A DNA stretch of 64,000 nt from Chytriomyces cf. hyalinus JEL632. Taxonomy: Eukaryota; Chytridiomycota; Chytridiomycetes; Chytridiales; Chytriomycetaceae. A program made the position numbers and the translations under genes. Each line of letters opens with the position of its first letter. Position 1 is the stretch's first letter. The DNA lies in NCBI GenBank assembly GCA_025435555.1, contig JAIWWG010000081.1, forward strand, positions 62,001-126,000, read 5' to 3'. The notes below the pieces were generated by a model, which did no database searches, was not told the DNA's origin, and saw nothing but the letters and a program-made list of their open reading frames with translations. Positions 37,544 through 49,953 of the stretch are shown here, in pieces.

Positions 37544-39442
37544 ATGTCAACCATGAACCTTGACCAGGCGCAAGAATGTTTATCCCGATCCAAGAAAAAG
37601 TTTGCTGAGGGTGGCCAGTACGAATCCGCTGTTCGTTTTGCAGAGAAGAGCATCCGGCTGTGTGATACGAAAGAGGCCCAGGAGTGGGTGAGAGTCCTTG
37701 CACTTCTCATTCCCCTCCCTCCCTCCCTCACCCCTCCTTCTCATTGCTCTACTCGCTGCTGTACACTTTGTCATCTTTATATTCCCTTCAGCTTACTTTG
37801 CATCGAGAGAGATGCCCTCCCCCCATCAACCTGAACAGCCCAATTTAAAATTATTATTTTTAAATACCCGCAGCTGTCCTTTCTCAAAACGAATCCCTCA
37901 ACATCCGCCGCATCCGAATCTTCCGCTTCGAAACCTTCGCAACAGCAGCAACAACAGCAGCAGGAAAAAAAGAAAGTCAACTTGGAAGATGCAAAACCAT
38001 TGCTGCCGTATACCCAGGACCAAGTGGCTGGCATCAAACGGATCAAAGCCATGAAAACAAAAGGCGATTTGTATGGGATTCTGGGGCTTGAGAAAAGCTG
38101 TTCAGATGGGGCTGTCAAAAAGGCGTATCGAAAGGTGTGTGTTTTTGAAGTGTTGTGTTTTGACTTTGGTTTTTTTCGTTTGCGATATTTGCGTCGGATA
38201 AATTTATGCGGCGGAGGGCCCCATGTCCTGGATGAATCGGCGACTCTGTGCATTTCATACCCCCCAATTTGTTGTCGTTTGTTAAATTTTTCCGAATTTC
38301 CAGCTTGCGCTTCAATTCCACCCAGACAAATGCGGAGCCCCAGGAACTGACGAAGCATTTAAAGGTTCGAAATCAATTCTACCCACTACGGGTTTTTCCT
38401 ATCCACAAAAAAAAAAAACCTTTGGCTCAAAACACTGGCACTCTCTCAGCAATCAGCCACGCATTTACGGTGCTTGGAGACGAAGGCAAAAAGGAACAGT
38501 ATGATCGATATGGAATTGACCCTGAATCATCGGCGTCGCGGTCAGGCGGAGGAGGCGGGAATCCGTTTGCTCGTGGTGGTGGCGGAGGGCATTTCCACGG
38601 AGCGCATGAAGTGGATCCAGAAGAAATTTTCAACATGTTTTTTGGACAAATGGCAGGAAACGGTAAATGCATCGAATTCATTTTTTCCAGCATGTGCTGG
38701 CTTTTTGTATCCTTTCTAAGCATATATGTACTACAGGAGTCCGCTTCCAAACCAACTTTGGCGGACAGGGCTTCAACACGCGTTTCCAGCAGCAACAGCA
38801 ACAAGCACGGCGTCAGCAGCAACAGCAACAGCAACGAAACCACCCCGGTGGCATTCCTGCAAGTCTAATGCAATTCCTGCCCGTCATCGTCTTGATGGCC
38901 TTTTCGTTCCTTTCTATGCTCTCGGGGTCAAGCGATCCTTCTCTCAGCGAAACATCGTATGCATGGGAATACGGGGGCTCGTATACAATGAAACGCGCAA
39001 CCCAAGTACACGCTGTCCCGTATTTCGTGAATCCGCGAATGTTTACGGAAAAGTATGAAAAGATGCAGGCTGGGCATTGGAAACTAAACAATTTTGAAAA
39101 ATCGATTGAGAGTCAGGTAACGCATTCTCATTGTTTTTGATCATGTAGTGTTTAATTCCCCGGATTCACCGCCTTTTTTTTTAACCACAGTATTACCGGA
39201 CGATTTATTACAACTGTCAAAACGAACGCGAATACAAACAGCGGCTGATTTCATCGGCATACTCGCTGTTTGGCGGTGTAAACAAGGATCGACTGCAAGC
39301 GGCGCAAAACTATGACATGAAATTTTGTAATGAGGTGGAAGCATGGAATGCCGTTTCTTCATCTGGGACTAAAGTAGGGAACGGTGGACAAAGTGGATCG
39401 AGGGGTGGTGGGCAAAGTGGGTCTAGGAAACGGGCCGCATGA
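37544..39442 (+). CDS. ER-membrane J-domain co-chaperone of the DNAJB12/DNAJB14 type
   Basis: Exons 37544-37687, 37874-38134, 38304-38364, 38450-38662, 38737-39116 and 39191-39442 give 436 residues. The order matches DNAJB12/14: an N-terminal helical segment (QYESAVRFAEKSIRLC), a Gln-rich linker, the J domain (LYGILGLEKSCSDGAVKKAY, then intact HPDKC), a Gly-rich segment, one membrane helix (FLPVIVLMAFSFLSML), and the C-terminal DUF1977 region ending with YYRTIYYNCQNEREY. These proteins stimulate Hsp70 at the ER surface in membrane-protein quality control. Poly-Gln runs (8 Gln near 37950, more near 38800) are expanded. The C-terminal 45 residues are Gly/Ser/Arg rich. Confidence 0.88.
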
Positions 39443-39933
39443 AAAAAATTTTAGTTGAAAGGGAAAGGGGGGGAAGTGGATGATTGTGGGAGTTGTTTTT
39501 TGGTTGTTTTTTATTTTTATTTTTTTTTCATGTGGCTCACCCATGTCACCGGCTCATTTCACCGTTTTTTATAGGTGCAAGTCGTTTGAAAACACTTTTG
39601 TTTTTTTTGTTCATTTTTTTTTTTTTTTCAGTTTTTGACCGAAATTCTCTACAGCGCGTTGGTAGATGTGTTTTTTATTATGTTTTGAAAACAAATGCCT
39701 CAAAAATCCGACAATGCTACTTATTGTTGTCGATGCGAATCGCGTTTCTTGCCAAGTTTGGTCTCGATCTAATGCCCGTTGAGTTTTGGACAAAGTTGGA
39801 AGAAGCATTTATGCATCACCACTCGCTTCTGAAATGCTAGAGGAATGAAATGAAGAACGCCTTTTTATTCCACGATACACACACAACAAACACACACAAA
39901 TAAAAGGACACGAACAAAAAAAAAGGGAATTTA

Positions 39934-42900
39934 TCAAAGATCATGCCCAGCAACTTTAAACAGCGTTGCGTACTCAAAAAACTTCATGATCAGTTTAAAG
40001 TTCCTTGGAGGTATGTTGAGCGCTATCAGAACATTGTGCACTTTTTGGTATCCGTGGCGACCAATGAGTTGAAAAATGGCGCGGCCGAGTGGGCTTGGAT
40101 ACTTTCGTTACAACGAATCACAGTCAGTACGACATTTAGACCAAGGGAAAACTAAACGACGTCATCCCCACACTCACAGTATTGTCAATGTACGACTTGT
40201 CCAACAACACAATCACCTTGTTGACGGCAATCAACGCCTCACGCGTGTTTCCTTCATCTGCTTCCATGGCCAACACTTTGAGCCAGGCTTTGATGGAAAA
40301 CTTTTGCTCAATGCACAACTTGTAAGCGATTTTGGCTTCCTCCGGGTGATGCAGACGTTCAGCAAGGTCGCCGTATACTTCCCATTCTGCACCAGTTTTA
40401 CGGTAGAGGGCTTGAGGTTTGCTGCCGGGAAGGTTGTGTTGAACCATTTCCTGAAGGATGGGGGATATGTTCAACCAACAATCAAAAAGGAGTTCATACA
40501 AAGTATTGTACCTGCTTCAACGCAGTATAAAGCCGCAAGTCATTGTAAAGCACCATAAACAGATTGTCCAGCCATTTTTCACATAGCCGCTTATTTCTAA
40601 ACGTGAAATTGATGGGCGTGCGTTTCGGGCGTGGGTTGGGTGTCGAAGTCAATTCGCGATGTCCCTCCACAGAACCCATACTGTCGATCCCTGCTTCCGC
40701 ATTCTTGTCTTCGTCTTCGCCAGATGCTTTAGCGTCTCCACTGGCTCGGCGCAACATTTCGTCAATGCTCAGCCCTCTTTTGCTATCTTCTCCAGGTGTG
40801 AGCAGTACTTCGGGTTCCGGAGTCAATCGAATGCTTTCAAAGTTTTCGCGTTCCAGCTCTTCCAAGCGTGATTCTCCTTTCCGTGGGCTACCACCGGCCT
40901 TCTCTCCTTCGTTAGTGTTGCTGTTTTCCTGCTCCAGAGTGGACGAATTTTCTTCCTCCAAATCCGCATCTTCCGGCTCCACTACGCCATTCACAGCCAC
41001 TTGCGCTTTAACCAGCCGCTGAACAGGTTCTTGAGTGTCATTTTTGGTGGCGGGTAGTTCCTTATCGGATCCTCGGGCGTCTGCTGATTCTCTTTCTTCG
41101 TCATCTTTTACGATTTGCGCTTCTTTTTGGCTTTCCTCGACAAGGGCGCGGTGAATTCGGTATTCCTCTTCCATCACAAACACTGTTTCAAGAAATTTGA
41201 AAAGTTGCGTATCCAAATCAGTCAGGGATTTAAATAAAAACGACAAGTCAAAAAGACGCCCCCGCACTAACCTTTGCTTCGAAACTTGAGCAACTCATCC
41301 CACCCAACTTTTGAAACAATCTGAATCAACAATTTATACGCGAGCAAAAATGTTCCTCGCAGCGATAAAGCGGGTAGTCGCGCAAGTTCAGGATGGATCT
41401 GGTTTTCACGTGGATCGTTTTCGTCTTCAATGGAGCCGCTGTGGTTTGAGTTGTTGTTGTTGTTGCTTTGATCGTCTTTTTGGTCTGGGCGGAGGGGGAG
41501 GTGGATTCGCGCGGGGACGGGCATTCTTTGGCTGTCGCGTTCACTGGGTGTTGCAATGTATGGTATATTAGCACTCTGTCGGGAATCGAAGGAGGATCAC
41601 ACACCAGTATGAAAACATGGGGCATGAGTTTAAAGCAAGCAGGGCGGACTCAAAGTCACCCAATTGAATATAAACTTCCGTGAGTTTTGCCCAAGTGACG
41701 TATTCCGAAGGAGCCGCGACAACTCCGAGTTTCGCAATCTTGGCTGCCAAGTCCAGATTTTTCTGAAAAAGTTTTTTTTGGAAGCGAGACATCAGATATA
41801 CGAAAAATAGATGACGGCGAAAGTATTTGAAGCTGAGTGGAGGTTTCGTGCGTACCTTGGATTTCAAGAAATCAACCTGTGCTAGCAAGAGTCCATACGA
41901 GGCAGAGTTCTTTTTGAGAGCTTCATGTAAGACCAAAACGCCTTTGATTTCGTCATCTATGCGAGACATGCAAAACATGTCAGTATCGCTGCTCTTTGGG
42001 ATGTCACGCAAAGAGCACTCACTGTTTCCAAAATAGCTCGGCGCCAAAACCGCACCCACTTCCGCATCTTTCGCGAAAAGGGAATCAAAAAAAGTTGCAG
42101 CCTGGTCTAACCGCCCACCCTCTTTGAAATATTTCATTATCCCGTTTGTGAGATGGTTTGAAAAGTAGGTTGCAATTTGAACTTCGGGGTTGGTTCCAAG
42201 TTGCCATCCTTGATTTTGAATTTGTCAGAATTTGGACGTATGGAAGAAGGATAGTTTTCTGATATGGTTTTGATTGTTTTTACCTTTCCAAAATTCTGCC
42301 GCGGCTGCTTCCAAAAATCTCTTTTCTGCGCCGAGCGTGTCCAACGGATCCAATTTTCGAAGTCCCAAAATCGGGTTTCCGTCGTTTCCGTCGGGTTCGT
42401 CATTGTCGTCAAGAAGCGATCGAAGCACGGCAGAGACATAAGTTTCTTGCCAAACCGCAGCATTTGTGATGCGATGTCTTTATGAAGGAACGCATACGAA
42501 TTAAGCTTGGGAAAGGAGTAAAATAACAAACTCAACTTGTCTCCTCGCAAATCGACAATGTACGATTCAACACCACCGGGAATACGGACTTCAACGCGCA
42601 CATCGACCCGCGAAAATGCATTGAAGCAGCAATAAGTTCCCGAGCGTATTTTCCACGGATTCGGAGTTTTTGGATTCGGTGAAACCTGAAAAATAGTTTT
42701 GTGTCTGAGATCGGACAATTGTTGTTGCGGGTTTAAAATATGGGGTGTCAAACCAGGGCATATGATAATGAATTCAAATATGCTGCGACTGAGGCTGACG
42801 ATGAGGAATCGACACCCAGAACAAAGTGGTACGAGTTAATCTGGGCCAAGGGGAAAAGGGGAGAAGCAGTGTCAGCATGAAAGCAAGACGAGTTATCGGT

Positions 42901-43045
42901 ATATTTCAGACAAAACCTCCTTTGGGCCGTTTGATTTCGGGTTGAATTTATCGATTCTGCATAGATCGGGTGGACCTAATTCGCGGAAGGTTGCTGTTTT
43001 TCGTTTTGAAGGAGTTGAGTAATTGTGAATTGGGACGTTGGTGTG
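39934..43045 (-). CDS. ChAPs-family exomer cargo adaptor (Bch1/Bud7-like), 5' end unresolved
   Basis: ChAPs act with Chs5 and Arf1 in exomer at the trans-Golgi to sort cargo such as chitin synthase to the cell surface. Eleven phase-consistent exons: 43045-42917, 42840-42754, 42685-42537, 42477-42284, 42208-42023, 41956-41856, 41762-41605, 41543-41272, 41182-40512, 40450-40178 and 40101-39934. Family blocks are FRELGPPDLC, YHFVLGVDSSSSASVAAYL, FSRVDVRVEVRIPGGVE, WQETYVSAVLRSLL, GTNPEVQIATYF, MFSYCERDSQRMPVPARIHL, SLRGTFLLAYKLL, FVMEEEY and the end LIALNIPPRNFKLIMKFF. An acidic insert of about 150 residues interrupts the C-terminal half. The start codon lies upstream of 43045 in an exon I could not fix. 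Confidence 0.85.
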
Positions 43046-44445
43046 CTAAATAGTACGCATCAATATGCACCAAGTGATTCTGTCCGTGCAATAAGCGACT
43101 CGCCAGCTTCGGTCTCGAACATTTCCGGGATCCCCTTGAGCGTGGATGCATCTGCAACGGGCATCTTTGTCGGGCTGGTTGCTTTATTTGACTTATTTTA
43201 TTGGCAAATTAACATGTCCTGGTAAATAACCAATGCGCGAAACGTATCTGTGTGAGAAAGGACGACTGGAATTATTTAACGGTTTCTGGTGTAAAAGTAT
43301 AGGCTGCCGTTTTTTCTTGTTTACTTGGTTGAATGCCGTCGATGATTGTAGCGCGCATTCATGAACAGGCTGCATTTCAACGCGCCTTTCGTCAGTCCGT
43401 CATGAAATGGGTATCAGTTAATTGGGGCTCCAAGCTCTTTCTGGCCCACATCTACGTTAAAAACTTGTGTTGGCTGGTTGATGCGGGAAGACTTGTCACA
43501 TAGTCTGCCAAGAGATTTCTGACACAGTTAACAATCTGGTTACTTTGACGCTGTGCACTCACACCCGGACAGCTCTGGGAGAGCAGCATACCCGTTGTTG
43601 TGCGGTGGCATTAATTTACCCATGCATACTCGAATGTCCTTCCTGCGCTCTTCTCTGCTCTCCTCCATGCAAGCAACACACATCAGACTTTGTCTCAAGA
43701 ACATCATTTGAGAGTCAAGTGAAAGAAACAAAAGCTACTGAATGCTCCTTGCAAGATCAGCAGCCTATCCAAGTAAAACAGCCATCATAATTTTTAAATT
43801 TCCCTCGCGGCGTTGAACCAAAGGGTTCATAAAGTGAACCAAAGCCTGCATGCAAGAAAAAAAATATTTTTATTTGAAGTAACTCCTGTGAGGGTCCGCC
43901 GCAGATATTTCTGGGAACCTGGCCCGAAGTGCTTGATTCCAGCTGAAAATGACAATTTCACCTTTTTTGGTTCAAGAATAACATCTGTGGGAATGTATGT
44001 TAGCACCCTTACTTGAATTTCACAAGGCGCACAGCGTATCTAACTTGGCGCTTGAACAGAAGTATCACCTGATCAGTAGATGATTTCACTGTGCACAAAC
44101 AGCCTTCTTGATTTTAGTGACAGTACCAGTACCACTGTTTATGATGCCAGTCTCACTTTTTTCAGAGTCATTACTGAGTGCGCAGAGTACTTTGCACTTT
44201 TTGATTTTCGCCGGCAAGATCAACTCGTGATGCGCTAGAGCCGGTTTGTTCATTTTTATTAACGCCGCAGTTGTGTGCCTGCTCAGAACAATCAAAGCAA
44301 AGGAACTACCATTCATCATACAGTTCCTTGTTTGAATGGTGTGCGTACCAGAGTAAAAGGATGGCATCCCCATTCATAACGCGTATTCCAGACTGCCGCG
44401 GCGCATCCAATCGAGCAAGCTTGTGGCTGGCGAAAAGTCTGAGTC
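43046..44445. other. Intergenic between ChAPs gene and the inverted duplication
   Basis: It should contain the first exon and promoter of the ChAPs gene. Otherwise only short frames without recognisable motif. Confidence 0.35.
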
Positions 44446-44679
44446 TTAAGGTTGGCAGGGGAGCACTGAGTCGCCCACGTTGCGGTGTACCATTACCGTG
44501 TTTATCTTACTTTGCTGGACGCGTGGAACAGATTCTTTCAGACAGCTTAAAACATTGCTATTCTGCGTATGAATGGCTCTTTGAAGATCGTCCACCTCCA
44601 TGGCAGCGTTTGTATCGATGACGATAGAACACGGCTCGAGTTGTTCACCAAGCACGTAGAAGATCTTGAGCGCTTCCAT
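44446..44679 (-). pseudogene. Truncated CRN (Crinkler) header, left copy
   Basis: The frame begins MEALKIFYVLGEQLEPCSIV and carries the ubiquitin-like CRN header start (VDDLQRAIHTQNSNVL). It matches the right-arm CRN start at 60057 until the duplication edge near 44540, then reads unrelated sequence and stops. The rest of the header and all of the body are missing. It lies 269 bases downstream of the unknown arm gene, in the same direction, as in the right arm. Confidence 0.7.
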
Positions 44680-44947
44680 CGTTGTTCCTTTCTTTAAATA
44701 TGTAACTAAAAATATTCCGTGACACACGTTCAAACAAGGAAACAAAATTTAGCATCATGAGCCGGCGACAGTTGCGATTAAGTTGGCGAAGAAAAAAGGT
44801 TGAATATGTGAAGTGCTTGGTCCGGTTGGCTCTGTTCCTTTTTTTTCAGTTCTCAGGCGTCACGTCATGAATGCGCAACTTTATTTTTTTTGAATTCCCG
44901 CTGGATATTAACGATAGAAAAGATATTAACGATAGAAAATAAAGGGT

Positions 44948-46077
44948 TCACTTTTTGGAACGCCGTTGCAAACTAATCCTGTTCACTTCTTCTTGGCTCA
45001 GACGGCGGGAAACACCTTTGTTTGGCGGCCGGTAAACTTTTCTTTTCTTGGTTGAAGACCCGGACGAGACGCTCGCGCCTTTGACAATTGGGTCCAACTT
45101 GGTGTTTGTTTGCTCCTCGTGTTGTTGGTCGGAGCCAACGAGCTCGGCAGGGCAACCAGAGCATCGCTCCGCTGCTTCCAGCCTGCTTAACCAGAGCACT
45201 TCACCACCAATAACCTATTTACGAAATGATGATCAACTCTTGTTCAACGTGAGGAAGATAAACTCACCGCAGCGTCAGTGTATAGCGAGTACAAAAACTG
45301 CTCTGTTCCGTTAGAGTTTTCTGTCTTGCAGTCTACTTCGGGGACAACAGCAGCAACATGTTCATCCGCAACCTAGAAGCATGCTCATATGGTTTTAAAA
45401 AAGTCCCAAAGAAAAGAATGGCGACTGTCTTACGTGCGCGGTATGGGCGGCAGCTTCAGACAAATCAGGTTTTGCCAGCTCATCAGCGCGACCTGAGCAT
45501 TCAATGACGGATTCCTGAGTGTTCAACCACGAGACCTCCGCTGCAATGACCTGTTTGTTGGAAAATTGGTCAATTTTGAAAATTCACTGAGAGATCAACT
45601 CACCACAGGGTCGGTGTACATGCTATAAAGGAACTGAGCTGGCTTTGGCACATCTTCAGAGATGTCTTCCTCGCCATGAAGGTCAGTGGAGGTGGCCAAC
45701 AGCACAGCATCCTAAAGGAAGGTGGAGCGGAACTCAGATTAACAAGGAGTTGTTTTTGTCAAGATTAACAAACTCACATATTCCACGACGCCGTCACCAC
45801 CTGAAAGAGTTTTTTCACTCTCATTTCTACTCAGCTGCTCCTGATGCTCGTCCTCCTGGAAGATGGCGGTGCCCTTTTCAAGATCAATGCTGCTTGAACC
45901 GTCCACAGGGACAAGTTCAACATCCAAGCTGTCAGCTTGGACGTCGAACTCGCTGCATTTGAACAGCTGCAGCATAATTGCTGCAATTGTAGCACTTGTC
46001 TCTTGCGTCTCCACCTCCAGCCACTTTTGCTTTTTGCGCATGTTAAGAAGTTGTGAGACCAGCGTTTGTTTCGACAT
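44948..46077 (-). CDS. Unknown protein with duplicated FLYS-YTD module, left copy
   Basis: Exons 46077-45778, 45711-45604, 45550-45434, 45372-45268 and 45214-44948 mirror the right-arm gene and are intact (298 residues). I do not recognise the family. The N-terminus is helical (MSKQTLVSQLLNMRKKQKWL); the middle is acidic. Two similar modules follow, QFLYSMYTDP... with WLN..ES and ECSGRADEL, and QFLYSLYTDA... with WLSRLEA and RCSGCPAEL, each split by an intron at the same point. The C-terminus is basic with TKKRKVY, resembling a nuclear localisation signal. At least one residue differs from the right copy (V/L in the second exon). Confidence 0.65.
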
Positions 46078-48735
46078 TCTACCGTTGAAAGAAACAGAGA
46101 TTTAGGAACACTGTACGTAATTGAACAAGTGTGGGAAAGATGGGAAAGATGCAGTCATGAGAGGGGGAGGGATTTGCATTGTGACAATTCATTTGAAGAT
46201 CTGCAGTTATCGAGACCCCCGCGAACAACGCGCAGAACCTACAAGATCCCACTTTCGATTATGCTTAAATCATGATACTGCCATATCGGCGTTTCCTTGG
46301 CCGGCTGTGCTCGGAAATTGTCCGGGAGGGTGAAATGGGAAGACAAGGTTGGGGACACGGCAAACAGTACTCACTGTATCGTTTTGTAAGACTGTGTTAT
46401 TGGTAAGTCGTTGATCGCGCTTGTGGGCAGGTTGAGACTGTGAGGGAATAAAATAACATGATGAGAAGAAGGACCAATTTTGAGAAGAATAACTGAGGCA
46501 GCAATGAGAGAGAGACGAGGTGGGGGGGGGGGGGGGGGGGGGGGGAGTAAGAGATCGCGATCCCGGATGTATATGAAACGCGGTTGTTCAACCTTGATGT
46601 GTGATATGGGGAAGGGAGTGGGAGTTGCAGAAAGTGTGGAGGAAGACAATCACTCACCTTTTTGTGACAATTATTTTTGCTGCCTTCGAGACGCCCAACA
46701 GGAAATGCAATAAAATAAACATCGAAAGAATATTATTGACGGAGTGCGCGTCCGAGAAACTGAGCTGCGATTGCCTTCGAAAGCGACAGACATCGAGCAA
46801 AACTACGCATTCCAAGGTCTCTGGCACACGTTCGAACAGGCTGGCACTCGCCGCGAGGATGTCAACAGAGTTCGGATTTGCTGGACAAAAGTGCCCTTCT
46901 ATTTGCGGCCGACGAAAGAAAACTCGATCCCGAATCAGCCACTCATCGCATTCTCTTCTCGTGTTTGCCGCAAACAACCCACCGCGAAAATACACCCAAG
47001 AACCGTGCCTCGAATTCGTCCGAATAATCGACACCTGCGACCACCGACACTGCTCATCCCCTCTCAACGTTGCGGTATCACTTCATTTATTTGATCCTAC
47101 AGGCAGAATTGATATTTCGTGCTGGCGCTGATACATACAGACGAAGGCTGTTGAATTCCGAGCCGCTTTCCGATAAGCCACAGTGTTTCCGATGTTCATT
47201 CGTTGATTGAACCGGATCAACTTGAGACCCAATCTATTTTGGGACCGTGCTGCTCAATTCCTGCTGTGGCTCAACGTGGGCCGTCTATCTTCAATATATT
47301 CGTGCCAGCGAGCCCCTTCAGGCCGCGCGAATGGCGTTCGTTCCCGTTGACAATATTGAGAGTGGACCATGCTGAAACTTAAACACCACCCTGGGCATCA
47401 ACTGACAAAGTACATATGTGCGATTCCAAACTGTCTGCTCAATGGACCTCAGGTTCGATAGGATTCGGAGCTGACTGCGTGCTCGTTTTTTTTTCGAAAT
47501 TCGCCTGCAATTCACCGTCGAGGAAATGGGGTAACCTCAAAGCTCGTATTCGCATTGATGCTGATTTCGCTCGTCGGAAAAAGGATGGCGTGCGATCGGC
47601 CTTCAAATTCAATTGGCTGCCACGGAAGCGAGATGATGCGAGATGATTGCAGGGGAATCATCTTATAATGTGCAATCGTCGATTTCAAGAGGCTCGCTGA
47701 GAGATGTCGCGTTCGATAGTGCCTGCAAGTTGATCGATGTAAATTGGCGCTGCAGTTCACAGTGGATAATTTGAGGGATACCCACAATGCTTCGAATGGC
47801 GCCTTTGTAGCAACTGGGGTATGAGTTGATGTGCACTCTGCCAGCGTGAGGTGATGCTGGCCATGGAAGCGAGACAATTGGGGTGACGGAGATACGCCGA
47901 GGGTCCTTGTCCTGGTCGGGTCGTATAGCCATCGCAACGACCGTACGCACCATGACATGATTGCAGATGTGCTTTCGGCTCATTCAGTGAGGAGTTTTCC
48001 TACTTTATTTATTTAATTTTTTTGGGCGTGCATTGTGTTGACACAAATTCGCACAATGCGATCAAGTTGCTGTGCCAAAATGTTCCGTTCAAACAAGACG
48101 ATAAATGCATATTTAAAGTATTATGGGTCTCTGTCTATTTGGCGCTGTATTTGAAGTTTTCACGACGCATCTGAACTTTGACGTTGCTCCCCAAACGCCC
48201 AAACCGTTGCCATGGCAATTCAAGCATTTCTTTCCACCGTTACAACCATAATACGGTGAATGAATAATATGATTTAGGATGCCGAGGTCCGCAAACGCGT
48301 GTGGTATGGCAGTTCGGCACTCGAAAAAAAAACGTGGCAGATTAATTTTGAAGTTCCATGATACGAGCGAACATCGCCTGGCACACTGCAAGAAGGGCCG
48401 TCAAAAAGTGAGAATTCATTTCGTTTTTCGAAAAATCAAACAGTCCTTTACTCCGGGCGACAGGGTTCTGCTTCCCGGTGGTGTCATCGGTTTTTGTAAG
48501 TTGCTCGGCGGAAGATTCAAGAAAATGTGAAAATGATGCACGCGCAATCCTGATTTCCAGTTTCCGAAAGTTTTCTGTTTTCTGGACGCGCAGCGCAAGC
48601 CAGAGTTCTTTGAGCTTGTAAGTGCCACTAATCATCCCTCGTGCAGGCGAAATCCCAGATTTCGACAGAGTTAAACGTTGCGCCCAAGTTTGTGACGGTT
48701 TTTATGTACATTCTATTTAACTTGGATTCTTCGGA
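46078..48735. other. Left-arm segment without recognised gene
   Basis: Both strands have frames of 60-200 codons that recur in the right arm, but none shows a known motif, and overlapping frames on both strands argue against simple coding. The divergent promoter side of the unknown gene lies at 46078 onward. Confidence 0.35.
46522..46545. repeat. G24 homopolymer tract
   Basis: Twenty-four G in a row on the plus strand. The homologous right-arm position (about 58208-58215) has only five. Confidence 0.9.
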
Positions 48736-49200
48736 TCACACACCATTTTCTTCCAAGGCCTTTCTCCCAACCCATTCAAATTTGGTCTGCCCAAGAAACT
48801 TGAGCTTGTTCTTGCGCAACGAGTACCACTTGAGCGTTTTCAGGAATGCCTCAAACTCCAACCCCACTTCCCCAATCAGCCCACACGAATTCAACAACAA
48901 CACTTCTAAACTGGCCAACTCCATTATGGACGCAGCTGGAATCTCTGTACCGTGAAACCTGAATGTTCTCAAGGCAATGGTAAGGAAAAAAAAACAGTGA
49001 TCAAAAAACAGTGATCAAAAAACAGAATAAAAACACAGCACGCACCAGTTTCGCGGCATACTCACTTCCTTCAAGCTCCGTAGATACTTGACACTTTCTG
49101 GAATTCCACCCATCAACTGAAACCCACTCAACTGCAGGCTCGTTATACTCGTCCAGTGAAGGAACGCAGCAGGAAACTCGTTCATCCCATTGTGACACAT
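48736..49200 (-). pseudogene. Leucine-rich-repeat gene remnant at the arm edge
   Basis: Two segments show LRR spacing: SITSLQLSGFQLMGGIPESV then YLRSLKE (49200-49066), and LRTFRFHG, IMELASLEVLLLNSCGLIG, LKTLKWYSLRKNKLKFL (48972-48770). A GTGAGT donor follows the first segment, but no acceptor joins the two in phase. The second segment stops just inside the duplicated arm. It looks like a gene broken by the rearrangement. Confidence 0.45.
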
Positions 49201-49827
49201 ACTTCAGTTTTGGGCATCCAATTTCTTGGATTCCATTCAGCCGCATTTCAACATATCCTACTTGAAACGGGTGCGAAAAAAACGAGATCAGAAAACGCGG
49301 CTGGCCCAAACAAACAAACAATGCTCGCAGCGAGTGCATAGCCACTGAAAAAAATGCGTTCTTTGCCGGAAAAGGTTTCCTCTTTTGCGCAGAGTGTCAT
49401 AAAGACAGACGTCAGATAGGACGCACAGAGAACGGTCCAGGCACCTTGAAATGTGAGTTTGGACTCCGGTCGAATTGACACCCAAATTGACACCACATGC
49501 GCGAAACACACCGTCTTTAATGGCCCGAGGGATATGGATCAGACGAACAAGAAAGAGAATTCAGAAGCGAGAACTTTGACGCGCTTCCAACAATGGACAC
49601 GGAAGTGTGGGCCTGTTCGCACAGAGGTTCACCCAATCCATGCGGCGTTGCTGATGCTGAATGAACACACACATGAGATGGCGAATCCAGTCGACGCACA
49701 ATTGGGCAAAACGTATGTGGTGGAATGGTATGTTTCGTTTTCGGTACAGTTGGGATGTCCAGTTGACACTTCAAGAATAAAGATAAATATAGAACTATAG
49801 GGTGAGGAGAATAACTTCATGCCCCAT
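49201..49827. other. Spacer sequence, no gene recognised
   Basis: May contain further decayed LRR sequence on the minus strand; an open frame at 49453-49800 on the plus strand has no motif I can name. Confidence 0.3.
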
Positions 49828-49953
49828 CAAAACGACCACGACAGGTCATAACCGCAGATGCACGACAGCCTCTGCGGGGTTTTGATGTGCCTGAGACAAA
49901 ACGACCACGACAGGTCATAACCACAGATGCACGATAGCCTCTGCGGGGTTTTG
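49828..49953. repeat. Two copies of a 57-nt foldable repeat
   Basis: Units at 49828-49884 and 49897-49953 differ at two positions and are separated by 12 bases. Each begins CAAAAC and ends GTTTTG, and encloses two hairpins, GACC-acgaca-GGTC and CCGCAGA-loop-TCTGCGG, so each can fold into a three-way junction. Confidence 0.8.

Larger units (their letters stand above)
44539..48770. repeat. Left arm of a ~4.2-kb inverted duplication
   Basis: This block is the reverse complement of 55994-60197 with only scattered differences in the parts I compared. The main length change is a G tract (24 here, 5 there). The outer edge falls inside the CRN header; the inner edge cuts into an LRR-like sequence. 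It carries the five-exon unknown gene and the truncated header. Confidence 0.93.

Noticed and set aside
46654-47131. Genes of 120-200 codons on both strands of the arm (and at 57546-58167)
   Set aside because: Frames overlap on opposite strands, show no motif, and are shared by both arms only because the DNA is duplicated.
44539-48770. The 4.2-kb arm as a classical DNA transposon
   Set aside because: No terminal inverted repeats, transposase or consistent target duplication is seen at the arm ends.
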